Part shown: positions 1 through 7,032 of the stretch, piece by piece
Layout of the letters: every line of letters begins with the position of its first letter
How positions within the stretch are numbered: position 1 is the stretch's first letter
Assembly (NCBI GenBank): GCA_041748075.1
Contig: JBGTDX010000054.1
Span: 1 to 26,856, forward strand
From: JBGSYJ01 sp041748075
Lineage (GTDB): Bacteria > Acidobacteriota > Thermoanaerobaculia > Gp7-AA8
DNA length: 26,856 bases
Reading direction: 5' to 3'
The notes under the pieces: model-generated
The model's input: the letters and a program-made list of their open reading frames with translations, nothing else
Databases searched by the model: none
Told to the model about the DNA's origin: nothing
Made by a program: the position numbers and the translations under genes

Positions 1-84
1 GGAGGGAAGCCGGCCGCGCGCAGAGGAGGCAAGCCGGACGCGGGCCCGCGCGCTCGAACGGCCTCTGCCCGCAGAAGCCGATGA
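1..84 (+). CDS. C-terminal tail of an upstream gene, possibly rluB-type pseudouridine synthase (partial)
   Basis: The first frame is open from base 1 and ends at a TGA (82-84) that overlaps the cmk ATG as ATGA. The visible 27 residues are a basic, Gly/Arg/Lys/Pro-rich low-complexity tail with a repeated GGKP motif. Tails of this kind are common on RluB-like 23S rRNA pseudouridine synthases, and rluB often precedes cmk in bacteria. No catalytic domain is visible, so the identity is an inference from neighbourhood and composition. The ATGA overlap suggests translational coupling with cmk. Confidence 0.45.
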   Translation, partial: GGKPAARRGGKPDAGPRARTASARRSR

Positions 85-743
85 CGGGACTCATCGTCGC
101 GATCGACGGTCCGTCCGGTGTGGGCAAAACCTCGACGAGCAAGGAGCTCGCACGCCGGCTTGGGGTGCCGCACATCGACACCGGTGCGATGTATCGCGCG
201 ATCGCCCTCAAGGCGATTCGTGAATCCGTATCCTTCGACGACGGCGAGGCACTCACGGCGCTGGCCTCTGGAGCAGCAATCGCGTTTCAACCCGCGCCGG
301 AGCGTCCCCGCACCCTGCTCGATGGCGAAGACGTCACGGATGCGATCCGCGAGCCGGAGGTCAGCATGGCAGCAAGCCGAATCTCCGCCGTGCCACCGCT
401 CCGCCGCATCCTGGTCGAGCTTCAACAGCAGCTTGGACGACAGAGCGGAGGCGTGCTCGAGGGACGCGACATCGGAACGAAAGTCTTTCCGGATACGCCC
501 TGCAAGTTTTTTCTGACAGCCCGTCCGGAAGTGCGCGCATTGCGTCGTCACCGGGAATTGCATGCTCGAGGGATCGAGCTGACGGTCGAGGAAGTTCTCG
601 CCGAGATGCTAGCCCGGGACCGGCAGGATTCCACCCGAGCGGACTCTCCGCTCACCTACGACAGCAGCTACACGCTGGTCGATACGTCCGACCTGAAGAT
701 CCGCGAGGTCGTGGAAGTCCTCGTCGACCGCATTCGCGCCTGA
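81..743 (+). CDS. cmk: Cytidylate kinase (CMP/dCMP kinase)
   Basis: Phosphorylates CMP and dCMP to the diphosphates using ATP, in the cytoplasm, for pyrimidine nucleotide supply. The 220-residue protein has the usual length. The P-loop GPSGVGKTS is at residues 10-18, followed by the substrate motif DTGAMYRA (about 34-41), the central EGRDIGT motif (about 126-132) and the LID-like RDRQDSTRADSPL segment near residue 180, all typical of bacterial Cmk. The start ATG overlaps the stop of the preceding gene as ATGA, which supports this start. rpsA follows, a very common cmk-rpsA order, but here a hairpin and a promoter-like sequence separate them, so rpsA can be transcribed independently. Confidence 0.97.
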   Translation: MTGLIVAIDGPSGVGKTSTSKELARRLGVPHIDTGAMYRAIALKAIRESVSFDDGEALTALASGAAIAFQPAPERPRTLLDGEDVTDAIREPEVSMAASRISAVPPLRRILVELQQQLGRQSGGVLEGRDIGTKVFPDTPCKFFLTARPEVRALRRHRELHARGIELTVEEVLAEMLARDRQDSTRADSPLTYDSSYTLVDTSDLKIREVVEVLVDRIRA

Positions 744-841
744 CGGACGTCAGCATCGGTCCCGGCTCGAGATGCCAGCTCTCACCGGATGCAAACAAAA
801 GCTCAGTCCGGTGCGGATGGGGGCGAAACGGCGTCATTTTC

Positions 842-871
842 CCCTCGATCCGGAACATCCCGGATCGAGGG
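842..871 (+). terminator. Perfect 12-bp hairpin after cmk, probable intrinsic terminator
   Basis: CCCTCGATCCGG (842-853) and CCGGATCGAGGG (860-871) form a perfect 12-bp stem with a 6-nt loop (854-859), followed by the T-rich TTCTT (872-876). The stem is strong, but the T-tract is short and contains a C. It lies about 100 bp past the cmk stop and directly abuts the putative rpsA promoter. It could alternatively be an operator or an element that insulates the promoter. Confidence 0.6.
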
Positions 872-874
872 TTC

Positions 875-904
875 TTGACTTATCTTGCGGTGCGTCGATA
901 CACT
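875..904 (+). promoter_or_regulatory. Putative sigma70-type promoter of rpsA
   Basis: TTGACT (875-880) and TACACT (899-904) are separated by 18 bp and match five of six and four of six bases of the -35 and -10 consensus. The promoter sits immediately after the 842-871 hairpin and would give an rpsA leader of about 110 nt. The leader is long enough for the autogenous control known for S1 in other bacteria, but no specific structure is claimed here. Confidence 0.6.
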
Positions 905-1018
905 CACATTTCGGCGCGTATCAATCATTTACGTGATATCCGGCCCCGCGTTCGAGGCGGCCGCGCTCCCGTTTCTGATCGACCGTGACCGATAGATAGC
1001 CTGGAGGCGCCTTCCCGC

Positions 1019-2944
1019 ATGCCATCGAGTGACGATCCGAACAACAAGCAGCCTTCCGTCCCTTCTCCCGACCCTGGCTATGACGAAGCCGTGGGGATGG
1101 AAGAGTTGCTCGAGATGTACGACAAGAAGATGGCCGAGTTCTCGGAAGGGGACATCGTGCGCGGTCGCGTCGTGCAGGTCACTTCTTCGGAAATCATCGT
1201 GGACATCGGTTACAAGTCCGAAGGGCTTCTCTCCCGCGACGAGATGAGACAGCAGCCGGGACAGCCCGAGATCAAAAAGGGCGACGAGGTAGAAGTTTAC
1301 ATCGAGAGGATTGAAGGACCATCCGGTCATGTGCTGCTCTCCCGCGAGAAAGCCGCGCGCATGCTGGTCTGGGACCGTATCGAAGAGGCCTTCAAGAACG
1401 AGACTCCCGTCACGGGGCGTGTACTCGACCGCGTCAAGGGTGGTCTCGCAGTCGATGTCGGAGTCAAGGCGTTCCTTCCCGGTTCATTGATCGATACCAA
1501 GCCTGTCAAGAATCTCGACGCGCTCAAGGGCAACGAATTCACTTTCAAGGTGATCTCTTTCGACCGGAAAAGAAACAACGTCGTGCTGTCCCGCCGCGCG
1601 ATTGTCGAGGTGGAGCAGGAAGGCCGCAAGCGGCAGACGTTCGAGGAGCTCGAGGAAGGCAAATCGACCCATGGCGTAGTCAAGAACATCACCGACTACG
1701 GCGCGTTCGTCGACCTGGGCGGAGTCGATGGCCTCCTTCACATCACAGATATCTCGTGGGGTCGCGTCAACCATCCCTCGGAATTCTTCAATATTGCCGA
1801 TGAGATTGAAGTGATCGTTCTGAAATTCGACCCTGTAGCCGAACGCGTTTCGCTCGGATACAAGCAGAAGACGCCCGATCCCTGGCTCGACGTGGTCGAT
1901 CGCTACCCGCTCGGAAGCAAGGTCGCCGGCAAGGTCGTGTCGCTCACGGATTACGGAGCGTTCATCGAGCTCGAGGAAGGCGTCGAGGGATTGATCCACG
2001 TCTCGGAGATGTCTTGGACCCGCAAGGTCCGCAATCCGGCGAAGCTCCTGAACATCGGAGACGCAGTCGAGGCAGTCGTGTCTGACGTGAACGTCGCCAA
2101 TCGCCGCATCTCGCTCTCGCTCAAGGCACTCGAAGAAAACCCCTGGAACACCATCGATCAGCGTTATCCCGTCGGAGCAACCATCTCGGGCAAGGTCCGC
2201 AACCTGACGGACTTCGGTGCATTCGTCGAAGTCGAGGACGGGATTGACGGATTGATTCACATTTCTGACATGTCGTGGAACCGGCGGCTCAAGCATCCGA
2301 GCGAGGTGCTCAAGAAGGGGGACGTAGTTACGGCCCGCGTGACGAGCGTGGACGGGGAGAATCAGCGCCTGTCTCTCTCGGTGAAGGAGTTTCTTCCGAA
2401 CGAGTGGGACGACTATGCGAAGCAGCAGGAGCTGGGCACCGAAGTCGTCGGATCCGTTTCGAAGATTACGGACTTCGGTCTTTTCGTTCGCCTCGCCGAA
2501 GGTGTCGAGGGGCTGGCGCACGTATCGGAGATCGACAAGGACCCTCGCACGAAGCTCGACAAGATCTATTCGCCTGACGACGTTGTGCGCGCGAGAATCA
2601 TCAAGATCGACTGGAACGACAAGAAGATCGGGCTGTCACTTCGTGATGTAGAGCCGCCGTCAGAAGAGGAGATCGCCGAGTACCGGGCGAAGGCTGCCGA
2701 AACACGAGATAGCGCGGAGCCCGAAGAAGAGACGGCTGCGCCCGATGACGGGGAGATTCCCGAAAGTGAAGCGCGTGAGACGGCGCCGGCTGAAAAAGAA
2801 CCCGAGAATACCGAGCCGGTCGAGTCCCCTCCCGAAGTAAAAGTCGAGTCCACTCCCAAAGTAAAAGTCGAGTCCACTCCCGAAGTGGAAGTGGATGCGG
2901 CGAGCGATACCGCAGAAGAAACGACTCCCGAGACACGGTCCTGA
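1019..2944 (+). CDS. rpsA: 30S ribosomal protein S1, six S1 domains with acidic repeat tail
   Basis: Binds mRNA on the 30S subunit and helps initiation on structured or weak leaders. The 641-residue protein has six S1/OB-fold domains at about residues 42-110, 128-196, 213-283, 300-370, 387-457 and 472-542. Domains 3-6 carry the typical [DF]-[YF]-G-[AL]-F-V and GL[IL]H[IV]S motifs (for example TDYGAFVDL, LIHVSEMSW). The last roughly 90 residues are a Glu/Pro/Thr-rich acidic tail containing a VKVESTP-like repeat. It is longer than the 557-residue E. coli protein because of that tail. A GGAGG at 1003-1007 lies 11 nt before the ATG. sppA starts 3 nt after the stop, so the two are probably cotranscribed. 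Confidence 0.97.
   Translation: MPSSDDPNNKQPSVPSPDPGYDEAVGMEELLEMYDKKMAEFSEGDIVRGRVVQVTSSEIIVDIGYKSEGLLSRDEMRQQPGQPEIKKGDEVEVYIERIEGPSGHVLLSREKAARMLVWDRIEEAFKNETPVTGRVLDRVKGGLAVDVGVKAFLPGSLIDTKPVKNLDALKGNEFTFKVISFDRKRNNVVLSRRAIVEVEQEGRKRQTFEELEEGKSTHGVVKNITDYGAFVDLGGVDGLLHITDISWGRVNHPSEFFNIADEIEVIVLKFDPVAERVSLGYKQKTPDPWLDVVDRYPLGSKVAGKVVSLTDYGAFIELEEGVEGLIHVSEMSWTRKVRNPAKLLNIGDAVEAVVSDVNVANRRISLSLKALEENPWNTIDQRYPVGATISGKVRNLTDFGAFVEVEDGIDGLIHISDMSWNRRLKHPSEVLKKGDVVTARVTSVDGENQRLSLSVKEFLPNEWDDYAKQQELGTEVVGSVSKITDFGLFVRLAEGVEGLAHVSEIDKDPRTKLDKIYSPDDVVRARIIKIDWNDKKIGLSLRDVEPPSEEEIAEYRAKAAETRDSAEPEEETAAPDDGEIPESEARETAPAEKEPENTEPVESPPEVKVESTPKVKVESTPEVEVDAASDTAEETTPETRS
2821..2892 (+). repeat. Three tandem 24-bp copies inside the rpsA tail
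   Basis: Units at 2821-2844, 2845-2868 and 2869-2892 differ at only a few positions, each beginning CGAGTCCMCTCCC and ending in AGTRRAAGT. Each unit encodes eight residues with the pattern VE-S-P/T-P-E/K-VKV. The repeat is in frame and lies in the acidic, probably disordered C-terminal extension of S1, so copy-number change would not disrupt the reading frame. Confidence 0.9.
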
Positions 2945-2947
2945 CTC

Positions 2948-3928
2948 ATGTCCGACGAGACCAATCCATCGCGAACGGTTCGCACCGAAGAGCAATCAGC
3001 TCCGGCGGCCCTTCCTGCACGCCGCAGCAGTCCCATGTTCTGGATCATTCTGGGCCTGTTTCTTTTCAGCTTCGTGGCATTCACGGCCCTGGCGACGATC
3101 GTTGGAGTCCTGGCGGACAGAAGCACCTCGACTCCGCTGTGGATCCCGAAAGCCCGGGTCGGAATCGTCCATCTCGAAGGCGGCATCTTCGACGTAAGCC
3201 AGACGATCGATCAGCTCGACCGGTACGGGCGAAACCGCTCGATCAAGGCGATCGTACTCCGCATCAACAGTCCGGGAGGAGCGATCGTACCGTCGCAGGA
3301 GCTCTTCTCGGAGATCCGTCGCATCCGGAAGGAAAGCGGCAAGCCGATCGTGGCGTCGATCGACAGCGTCGCTGCGTCAGGCGGCTACTACGTGGCCGTG
3401 GCGTGTGACTCCATCGTGGCGAATCCGGGCTCAATCACCGGCTCGATCGGTGTGATCATGCAGTGGATGAACCTCGAAGAGCTGCTCAATTGGGCAAAGC
3501 TCAAACCGGAAACATTCGTGAGCGGTCCGATGAAGAATGTCGGCTCACCTTTCCACGAGTCCACTGACTCCGAAAAAGCGCATCTGCAGGGAATCGTTTC
3601 TCAGCTTCACCTTCAGTTCGTCCGCGCCGTAGCGGACGGAAGGAAAGGCAAGCTCACCGAAGACGAGGTGTCCCGCCTTGCCGATGGCCGTGTGTTCACG
3701 GGGGAACAGGCGAAGAAGCTGCGACTCGTCGACGAAGTAGGCGGCCTGACCGAAGCAGTGGCGCTCGCAGGGCGCATGGCAGGAATCAAAGGCCGGCCTT
3801 CTACGGTCACTCCCCGGGCGAAACAGAACCGAGGAGTGCTCGATGCGCTCATTGGCTCGGCCCGTACCGACAGAATCTTCAACCGCATCATCGCTCACCG
3901 CTCGGTGCAGTTTCTCTATCAATGGTAA
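2948..3928 (+). CDS. sppA: Signal peptide peptidase SppA, short form
   Basis: Membrane-anchored serine protease that degrades cleaved signal peptides and other membrane peptides. The 326-residue length fits the half-size SppA of B. subtilis type rather than the duplicated E. coli form. There is one N-terminal transmembrane helix at about residues 30-55, then a ClpP-fold domain with the NSPGG motif (about 107-111). The nucleophile Ser144 lies in AASGGYY and the general-base Lys196 in SGPMKN, spaced as in known SppA. The ATG is 3 nt after the rpsA stop and has no strong Shine-Dalgarno sequence, which suggests coupling to rpsA. The HU/IHF gene follows within about 20 nt. Confidence 0.93.
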   Translation: MSDETNPSRTVRTEEQSAPAALPARRSSPMFWIILGLFLFSFVAFTALATIVGVLADRSTSTPLWIPKARVGIVHLEGGIFDVSQTIDQLDRYGRNRSIKAIVLRINSPGGAIVPSQELFSEIRRIRKESGKPIVASIDSVAASGGYYVAVACDSIVANPGSITGSIGVIMQWMNLEELLNWAKLKPETFVSGPMKNVGSPFHESTDSEKAHLQGIVSQLHLQFVRAVADGRKGKLTEDEVSRLADGRVFTGEQAKKLRLVDEVGGLTEAVALAGRMAGIKGRPSTVTPRAKQNRGVLDALIGSARTDRIFNRIIAHRSVQFLYQW

Positions 3929-3950
3929 GCGCATGAACCAGGAGGCCAGT

Positions 3951-4322
3951 TTGAATCGCGAATCCGATGTCGACCTGAACGACTCTCCCAAGCCGGGCGT
4001 GATGACGAAAGCGGAGCTCGTCGACGAGGTTGCCCAGGCGGTGCAGCTAACCAAGAAGCAGGCCGAAACGATCGTCAACATCGTCTTCGATTCAATCGTC
4101 GGCTCGCTGCGGTCGGGCGAGAAGATAGAATTGCGGGGGTTCGGAAGTTTCCGCCTTCGCAGCCGCAAGTCCCGCACGGGCCGCAACCCGAAGACCGGAG
4201 AAAAGGTCGACGTGCCGTCCAAGAGGATCCCGTACTTCAAGCCTGGAAAAGAGCTCAAGGAGCTCATCAATCAGCAGACCGGACAGGGGGATGAGGCCGA
4301 GTCCGTGGCCGTTGAAGATTAG
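3951..4322 (+). CDS. HU/IHF family DNA-binding protein
   Basis: Nucleoid protein that bends DNA as a dimer. The core begins MTKAELVDEVAQ, contains the GFGSF turn and the DNA-contacting arm with RTGRNPKTGE, and ends in the PYFKPGKELKELIN segment, covering the whole family domain. The KIELRGFGSF wording is closer to IHF-alpha than to HU, but the exact paralogue cannot be fixed. The start is uncertain. TTG at 3951 is preferred because AGGAGG (3940-3945) lies 5 nt upstream. ATG at 3933 and ATG at 4002, the classical domain start, are alternatives. With the TTG start there is an unusual acidic N-terminal extension of about 17 residues before the family start. It is cotranscribed with sppA. Confidence 0.93.
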   Translation: MNRESDVDLNDSPKPGVMTKAELVDEVAQAVQLTKKQAETIVNIVFDSIVGSLRSGEKIELRGFGSFRLRSRKSRTGRNPKTGEKVDVPSKRIPYFKPGKELKELINQQTGQGDEAESVAVED

Positions 4323-4345
4323 CCCCACTGGGTCAGAGCTCATCC

Positions 4346-4858
4346 TTGGAGATTCTGTTCACCCCCTGGAGGTACTCCTACTTGATCTCGCCCAAAGGTG
4401 AGCAGATCTGCATATTCTGCGCAGCGTCGCAGTCCAGGAACACACGCGCGACCCTGACCCTGTTCCGCAGCGATTCGGCCCTCGTCATGCTCAACCGTTA
4501 TCCGTACACGAATGGACACATCATGCTCGCGCCCTTCGCACATCACGCAAACCTCTTCGAAACGTCCCCATCGATTCTGTCGCATCTCATGCGGCTCGCG
4601 GCGGAGAGCCAGCGGATTCTCTCCGAGACGTTTCATCCGGACGGCTTCAACATCGGCATGAACTTCGGAAAGGTTGCCGGCGCCGGGTTCGCCGATCACT
4701 ACCACATGCACGTCGTTCCCCGGTGGAACGGCGATGTGAACTTCATGTCCGTGACTGCGGGCACGCGCCTGGTCCCGGAGGATCTCGATACGACCCTGGA
4801 GCGGCTGCGCCCGAAATTCCGCGCGCTCAAACGGGATTTCTCCCAGACGGATGGATAG
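4346..4858 (+). CDS. HIT domain protein, Ap4A-phosphorylase/hydrolase-like
   Basis: Histidine-triad nucleotide hydrolase or transferase acting on dinucleoside polyphosphates or AMP conjugates; the exact substrate cannot be read from sequence. In 170 residues it shows the N-terminal TPWRYSYL motif, a CIFC pair (residues 22-25) likely to bind zinc with other ligands, the NGHIMLAP strand (56-63), and the triad H118-Y-H120-M-H122, with H120 the expected catalytic residue. The start is TTG. It is chosen because close relatives begin with a similar acidic/hydrophobic residue followed by a PWR motif. The stop overlaps the next gene by 8 nt. Confidence 0.92.
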   Translation: MEILFTPWRYSYLISPKGEQICIFCAASQSRNTRATLTLFRSDSALVMLNRYPYTNGHIMLAPFAHHANLFETSPSILSHLMRLAAESQRILSETFHPDGFNIGMNFGKVAGAGFADHYHMHVVPRWNGDVNFMSVTAGTRLVPEDLDTTLERLRPKFRALKRDFSQTDG

Positions 4859-5219
4859 AAAGACGATCACATCGATGCTGATGGCCTTCGCAGTCCCTGG
4901 ACTCGGCCATTATTATCTGGGACGGCGAACCAAAGCGTACGTCTTCTTCGGCATCATCCTGTTCATGCTGGTGGCCGGTCTGGCTCTCGAAGGAAAACTG
5001 TACGTGCCTCAGGCGGGGCGGCCCCTGAGCCTCCTGGCATCCTTTGCGTCCATGGGGGCGGGACTTCTCTATTTAATTCCGCGAATGCTCGGCTTCCATG
5101 CCGGAGATCCGACCTCGATCACGTTCGAATACGGAACGGCATTCACCCTGACAGCGGGCCTGATGAATCTGCTGTTGATCCTGGATTGCTATGACATATC
5201 AGTAGGAAGAAAATCGTGA
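4851..5219 (+). CDS. Small multi-spanning membrane protein, DUF6677-like
   Basis: A 122-residue hydrophobic protein with about four membrane segments (roughly residues 8-25, 28-46, 58-78 and 95-113). The N-terminal FAVPGLGHYYLGRRTKA motif resembles small 'PGLGHxYLG' membrane proteins of the TM2/DUF6677 type, which appear next to the HIT gene in Acidobacteria-like genomes. This family assignment is from memory and tentative. It overlaps the HIT gene by 8 nt, so the two are probably translated together. Function is unknown. Confidence 0.8.
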   Translation: MDRKTITSMLMAFAVPGLGHYYLGRRTKAYVFFGIILFMLVAGLALEGKLYVPQAGRPLSLLASFASMGAGLLYLIPRMLGFHAGDPTSITFEYGTAFTLTAGLMNLLLILDCYDISVGRKS

Positions 5220-5246
5220 GAGACGTCAGCCATCGAGGGGGACCTG

Positions 5247-5435
5247 GTGCAGCCATTCTGGGCTGATCATGTTGTTCTGATGTTCGTTTATGCGGTGATG
5301 ACGGGCCTGTTCTTCTCGTTTCTCTGGAGAGTCGAATCCCGCGAACGGATTCGCATGTTTCTTCTCGTCGCGTGCTCTCTGTTTCTGGGGGGCGTACTGA
5401 TCGCCTGGCTGATGTACCCCTTCCCAATCAAGTGA
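5247..5435 (+). CDS. Small membrane protein of unknown function (62 aa)
   Basis: GTG start with a GAGGGG Shine-Dalgarno sequence (5235-5240) 6 nt upstream. Two hydrophobic segments (about residues 8-27 and 36-57) are separated by a short charged loop with ESRERIR. Its stop overlaps the GTG start of the VanZ-like gene as GTGA, which supports it as a real gene within the operon. No domain is recognised. It could be a small partner of the neighbouring membrane proteins. Confidence 0.7.
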   Translation: MQPFWADHVVLMFVYAVMTGLFFSFLWRVESRERIRMFLLVACSLFLGGVLIAWLMYPFPIK

Positions 5436-5893
5436 GCCTCGACCTTCTCAGGGCCTGGCGGGGCCGGTACTCGCGATCGTGGTTCGAGACGCTTCTGCGG
5501 ATCGTCCCGGCGGCGCTCTACATCTGGGTGATTTTCGCGCTTTCGTCCACCGAGCCGCAGGATTTACCCTGGATCGTCATCGACGACCGAATCGCTCATT
5601 TCGTCGAGTATGCCATCCTCGGAGTGGTCCTGATGCTCGCGCTGGCAGCGGCTCGCGGGCTCGAGGATCGTCCGGTGGCGAGGGCGTTCACGAGCATTCT
5701 GATTGCGATCTCCATCGGCATGCTCGATGAGTGGAATCAGAGTTTCGTGCCCGGCAGGGATTCTTCATGGAAAGATGTCGCGTTCGACCTGTTGGGTGCA
5801 TCATTCTCGACGATGGTCATCGCGATCATGTTGCGGAGGAACGCAGCTGGGAGGTACGAGCGCGTGCTCGAGTCGGAGACTGGCGCACCATGA
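5432..5893 (+). CDS. VanZ-like membrane protein
   Basis: A 153-residue membrane protein with about four transmembrane segments. The VanZ-like signature is clear: HFVEYAILG around residue 53, and DEWNQSFVPGRDSSWKDVAFD around residues 98-118, followed by a final membrane helix. VanZ-like proteins are linked to glycopeptide tolerance in a few cases, but most chromosomal members have no known role. The GTG at 5432 is preferred over an upstream in-frame ATG because it gives a 4-nt GTGA overlap with the previous gene and the usual family start. Its stop overlaps lpxB as ATGA, which places it in the lipid A operon. Confidence 0.88.
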   Translation: MSLDLLRAWRGRYSRSWFETLLRIVPAALYIWVIFALSSTEPQDLPWIVIDDRIAHFVEYAILGVVLMLALAAARGLEDRPVARAFTSILIAISIGMLDEWNQSFVPGRDSSWKDVAFDLLGASFSTMVIAIMLRRNAAGRYERVLESETGAP

Positions 5894-7032
5894 AGCTCTG
5901 TGTCGTCGCAGGCGAGGCTTCAGGTGACCTGCATGCATCGGGCGTGCTTCGTGAAATCCGCAGGCTCGATCCCTCAGCCGAGGCGTTCGGTTTCGGCGGG
6001 GATCTGCTCGCGGGCGAAGGCATGCGGATTCTCCACCACGTACGCGAGCTCGGAATCGTCGGGCTGTTCAACGTCATCCGCCATCTGGGCAGATTCCGGA
6101 TCATTTTCAGGGAATTGATGAACGAGATACGGCGTGAGAAGCCTGACCTGGTGCTGCTGGTCGACTATCCCGATTTCAACCTGAGGGTCGCCGCGCAGGT
6201 CAAAGCGCTCGGTATTCCGGTGGTCTATTTCATATCGCCGCAGGTGTGGGCGTGGCGCCGGCGGCGGGTCCACGCGATCGCCCGCAATGTGAATCACATG
6301 CTGGTTCTGTTTCCGTTCGAGGCAGACTTCTACCGCCGGCACGGAGTCGACGCGACCTACGTCGGGCATCCCCTGGTCGAACAGCTCGAGAACGTACGCC
6401 GCCCGGCGGGCATCCCCGATCCGGCAGAGCCGGTTCGGATCGCCCTGATGCCGGGGAGCCGGCGGATGGAGATCGAATCGCTGCTTCCCGAGATGCTCGA
6501 TGCGGTGGCTGTGATGAGTGACAATCGAGAGGTTGCTCCGTTCATTATCCGGGCACCGACGATTTCAGAGGAGTCAATCAGAGCGATCCTTGCCCGACAG
6601 CAGCTCGACGTGAGGATCGTTCCCCAGGATGGTGGCCGCTCCCTTGCGAAGGCTGACATTGCGTTGTCTTCGTCCGGCACGGCAACGCTGGAGGCTGCAA
6701 TCATCGGTGTCCCGGTGGTCGTCATGTACCGGTTGAACCGGCCGACTTTCGCGCTTGCGAAGGTTCTCGTGAAAGTGCCTCACTTCAGCCTGGTGAACAT
6801 CGTCGCCGGAAGAGAAATCGTTCCGGAGCTGATCCAGGGCGCCGTGAACGGCAGGAGGATCGCGGCAGCCGCTGAAGAGTTGCTGCAGCCGGAGCGTTAC
6901 AGGCAGGTGTCGCACGAGCTCGAGCGGGTTCGGGATCTGCTTGGTGAGAAAGGCTCGAGCATGCGGGCGGCGGAGAAAATCTATAAACTGTTCCAGGAGC
7001 GCGGATCCGGCTCACCCACCTTCGGCTCATGA
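5890..7032 (+). CDS. lpxB: Lipid-A-disaccharide synthase
   Basis: Inner-membrane-associated GT19 glycosyltransferase. It joins UDP-2,3-diacylglucosamine with lipid X to make the lipid A disaccharide. The 380-residue length is typical. Landmarks are GEASGDLHA near residues 8-16, the SPQVWAWRRRR motif (about 117-127), GSRRMEIESLLP (about 194-205) and the SSSGTATLEAA donor-site motif (about 259-269). The ATG gives an ATGA overlap with the VanZ-like gene, and the stop overlaps msbA as ATGA. A longer in-frame ORF reaches upstream inside the VanZ-like gene but lacks family sequence. The gene is direct evidence for an LPS-type outer membrane. Confidence 0.96.
   Translation: MKLCVVAGEASGDLHASGVLREIRRLDPSAEAFGFGGDLLAGEGMRILHHVRELGIVGLFNVIRHLGRFRIIFRELMNEIRREKPDLVLLVDYPDFNLRVAAQVKALGIPVVYFISPQVWAWRRRRVHAIARNVNHMLVLFPFEADFYRRHGVDATYVGHPLVEQLENVRRPAGIPDPAEPVRIALMPGSRRMEIESLLPEMLDAVAVMSDNREVAPFIIRAPTISEESIRAILARQQLDVRIVPQDGGRSLAKADIALSSSGTATLEAAIIGVPVVVMYRLNRPTFALAKVLVKVPHFSLVNIVAGREIVPELIQGAVNGRRIAAAAEELLQPERYRQVSHELERVRDLLGEKGSSMRAAEKIYKLFQERGSGSPTFGS

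Noticed and set aside
1484..2521. Long open frame (345 codons) on the minus strand across rpsA
   Set aside because: It lies wholly inside the well-supported S1 gene, has no recognisable domain, and is explained by the high-GC codon pattern of the opposite strand.
5731..5889. Upstream extension of lpxB by 53 codons
   Set aside because: It lies within the VanZ-like gene, and the ATG at 5890 gives both the family N-terminus and an ATGA overlap.
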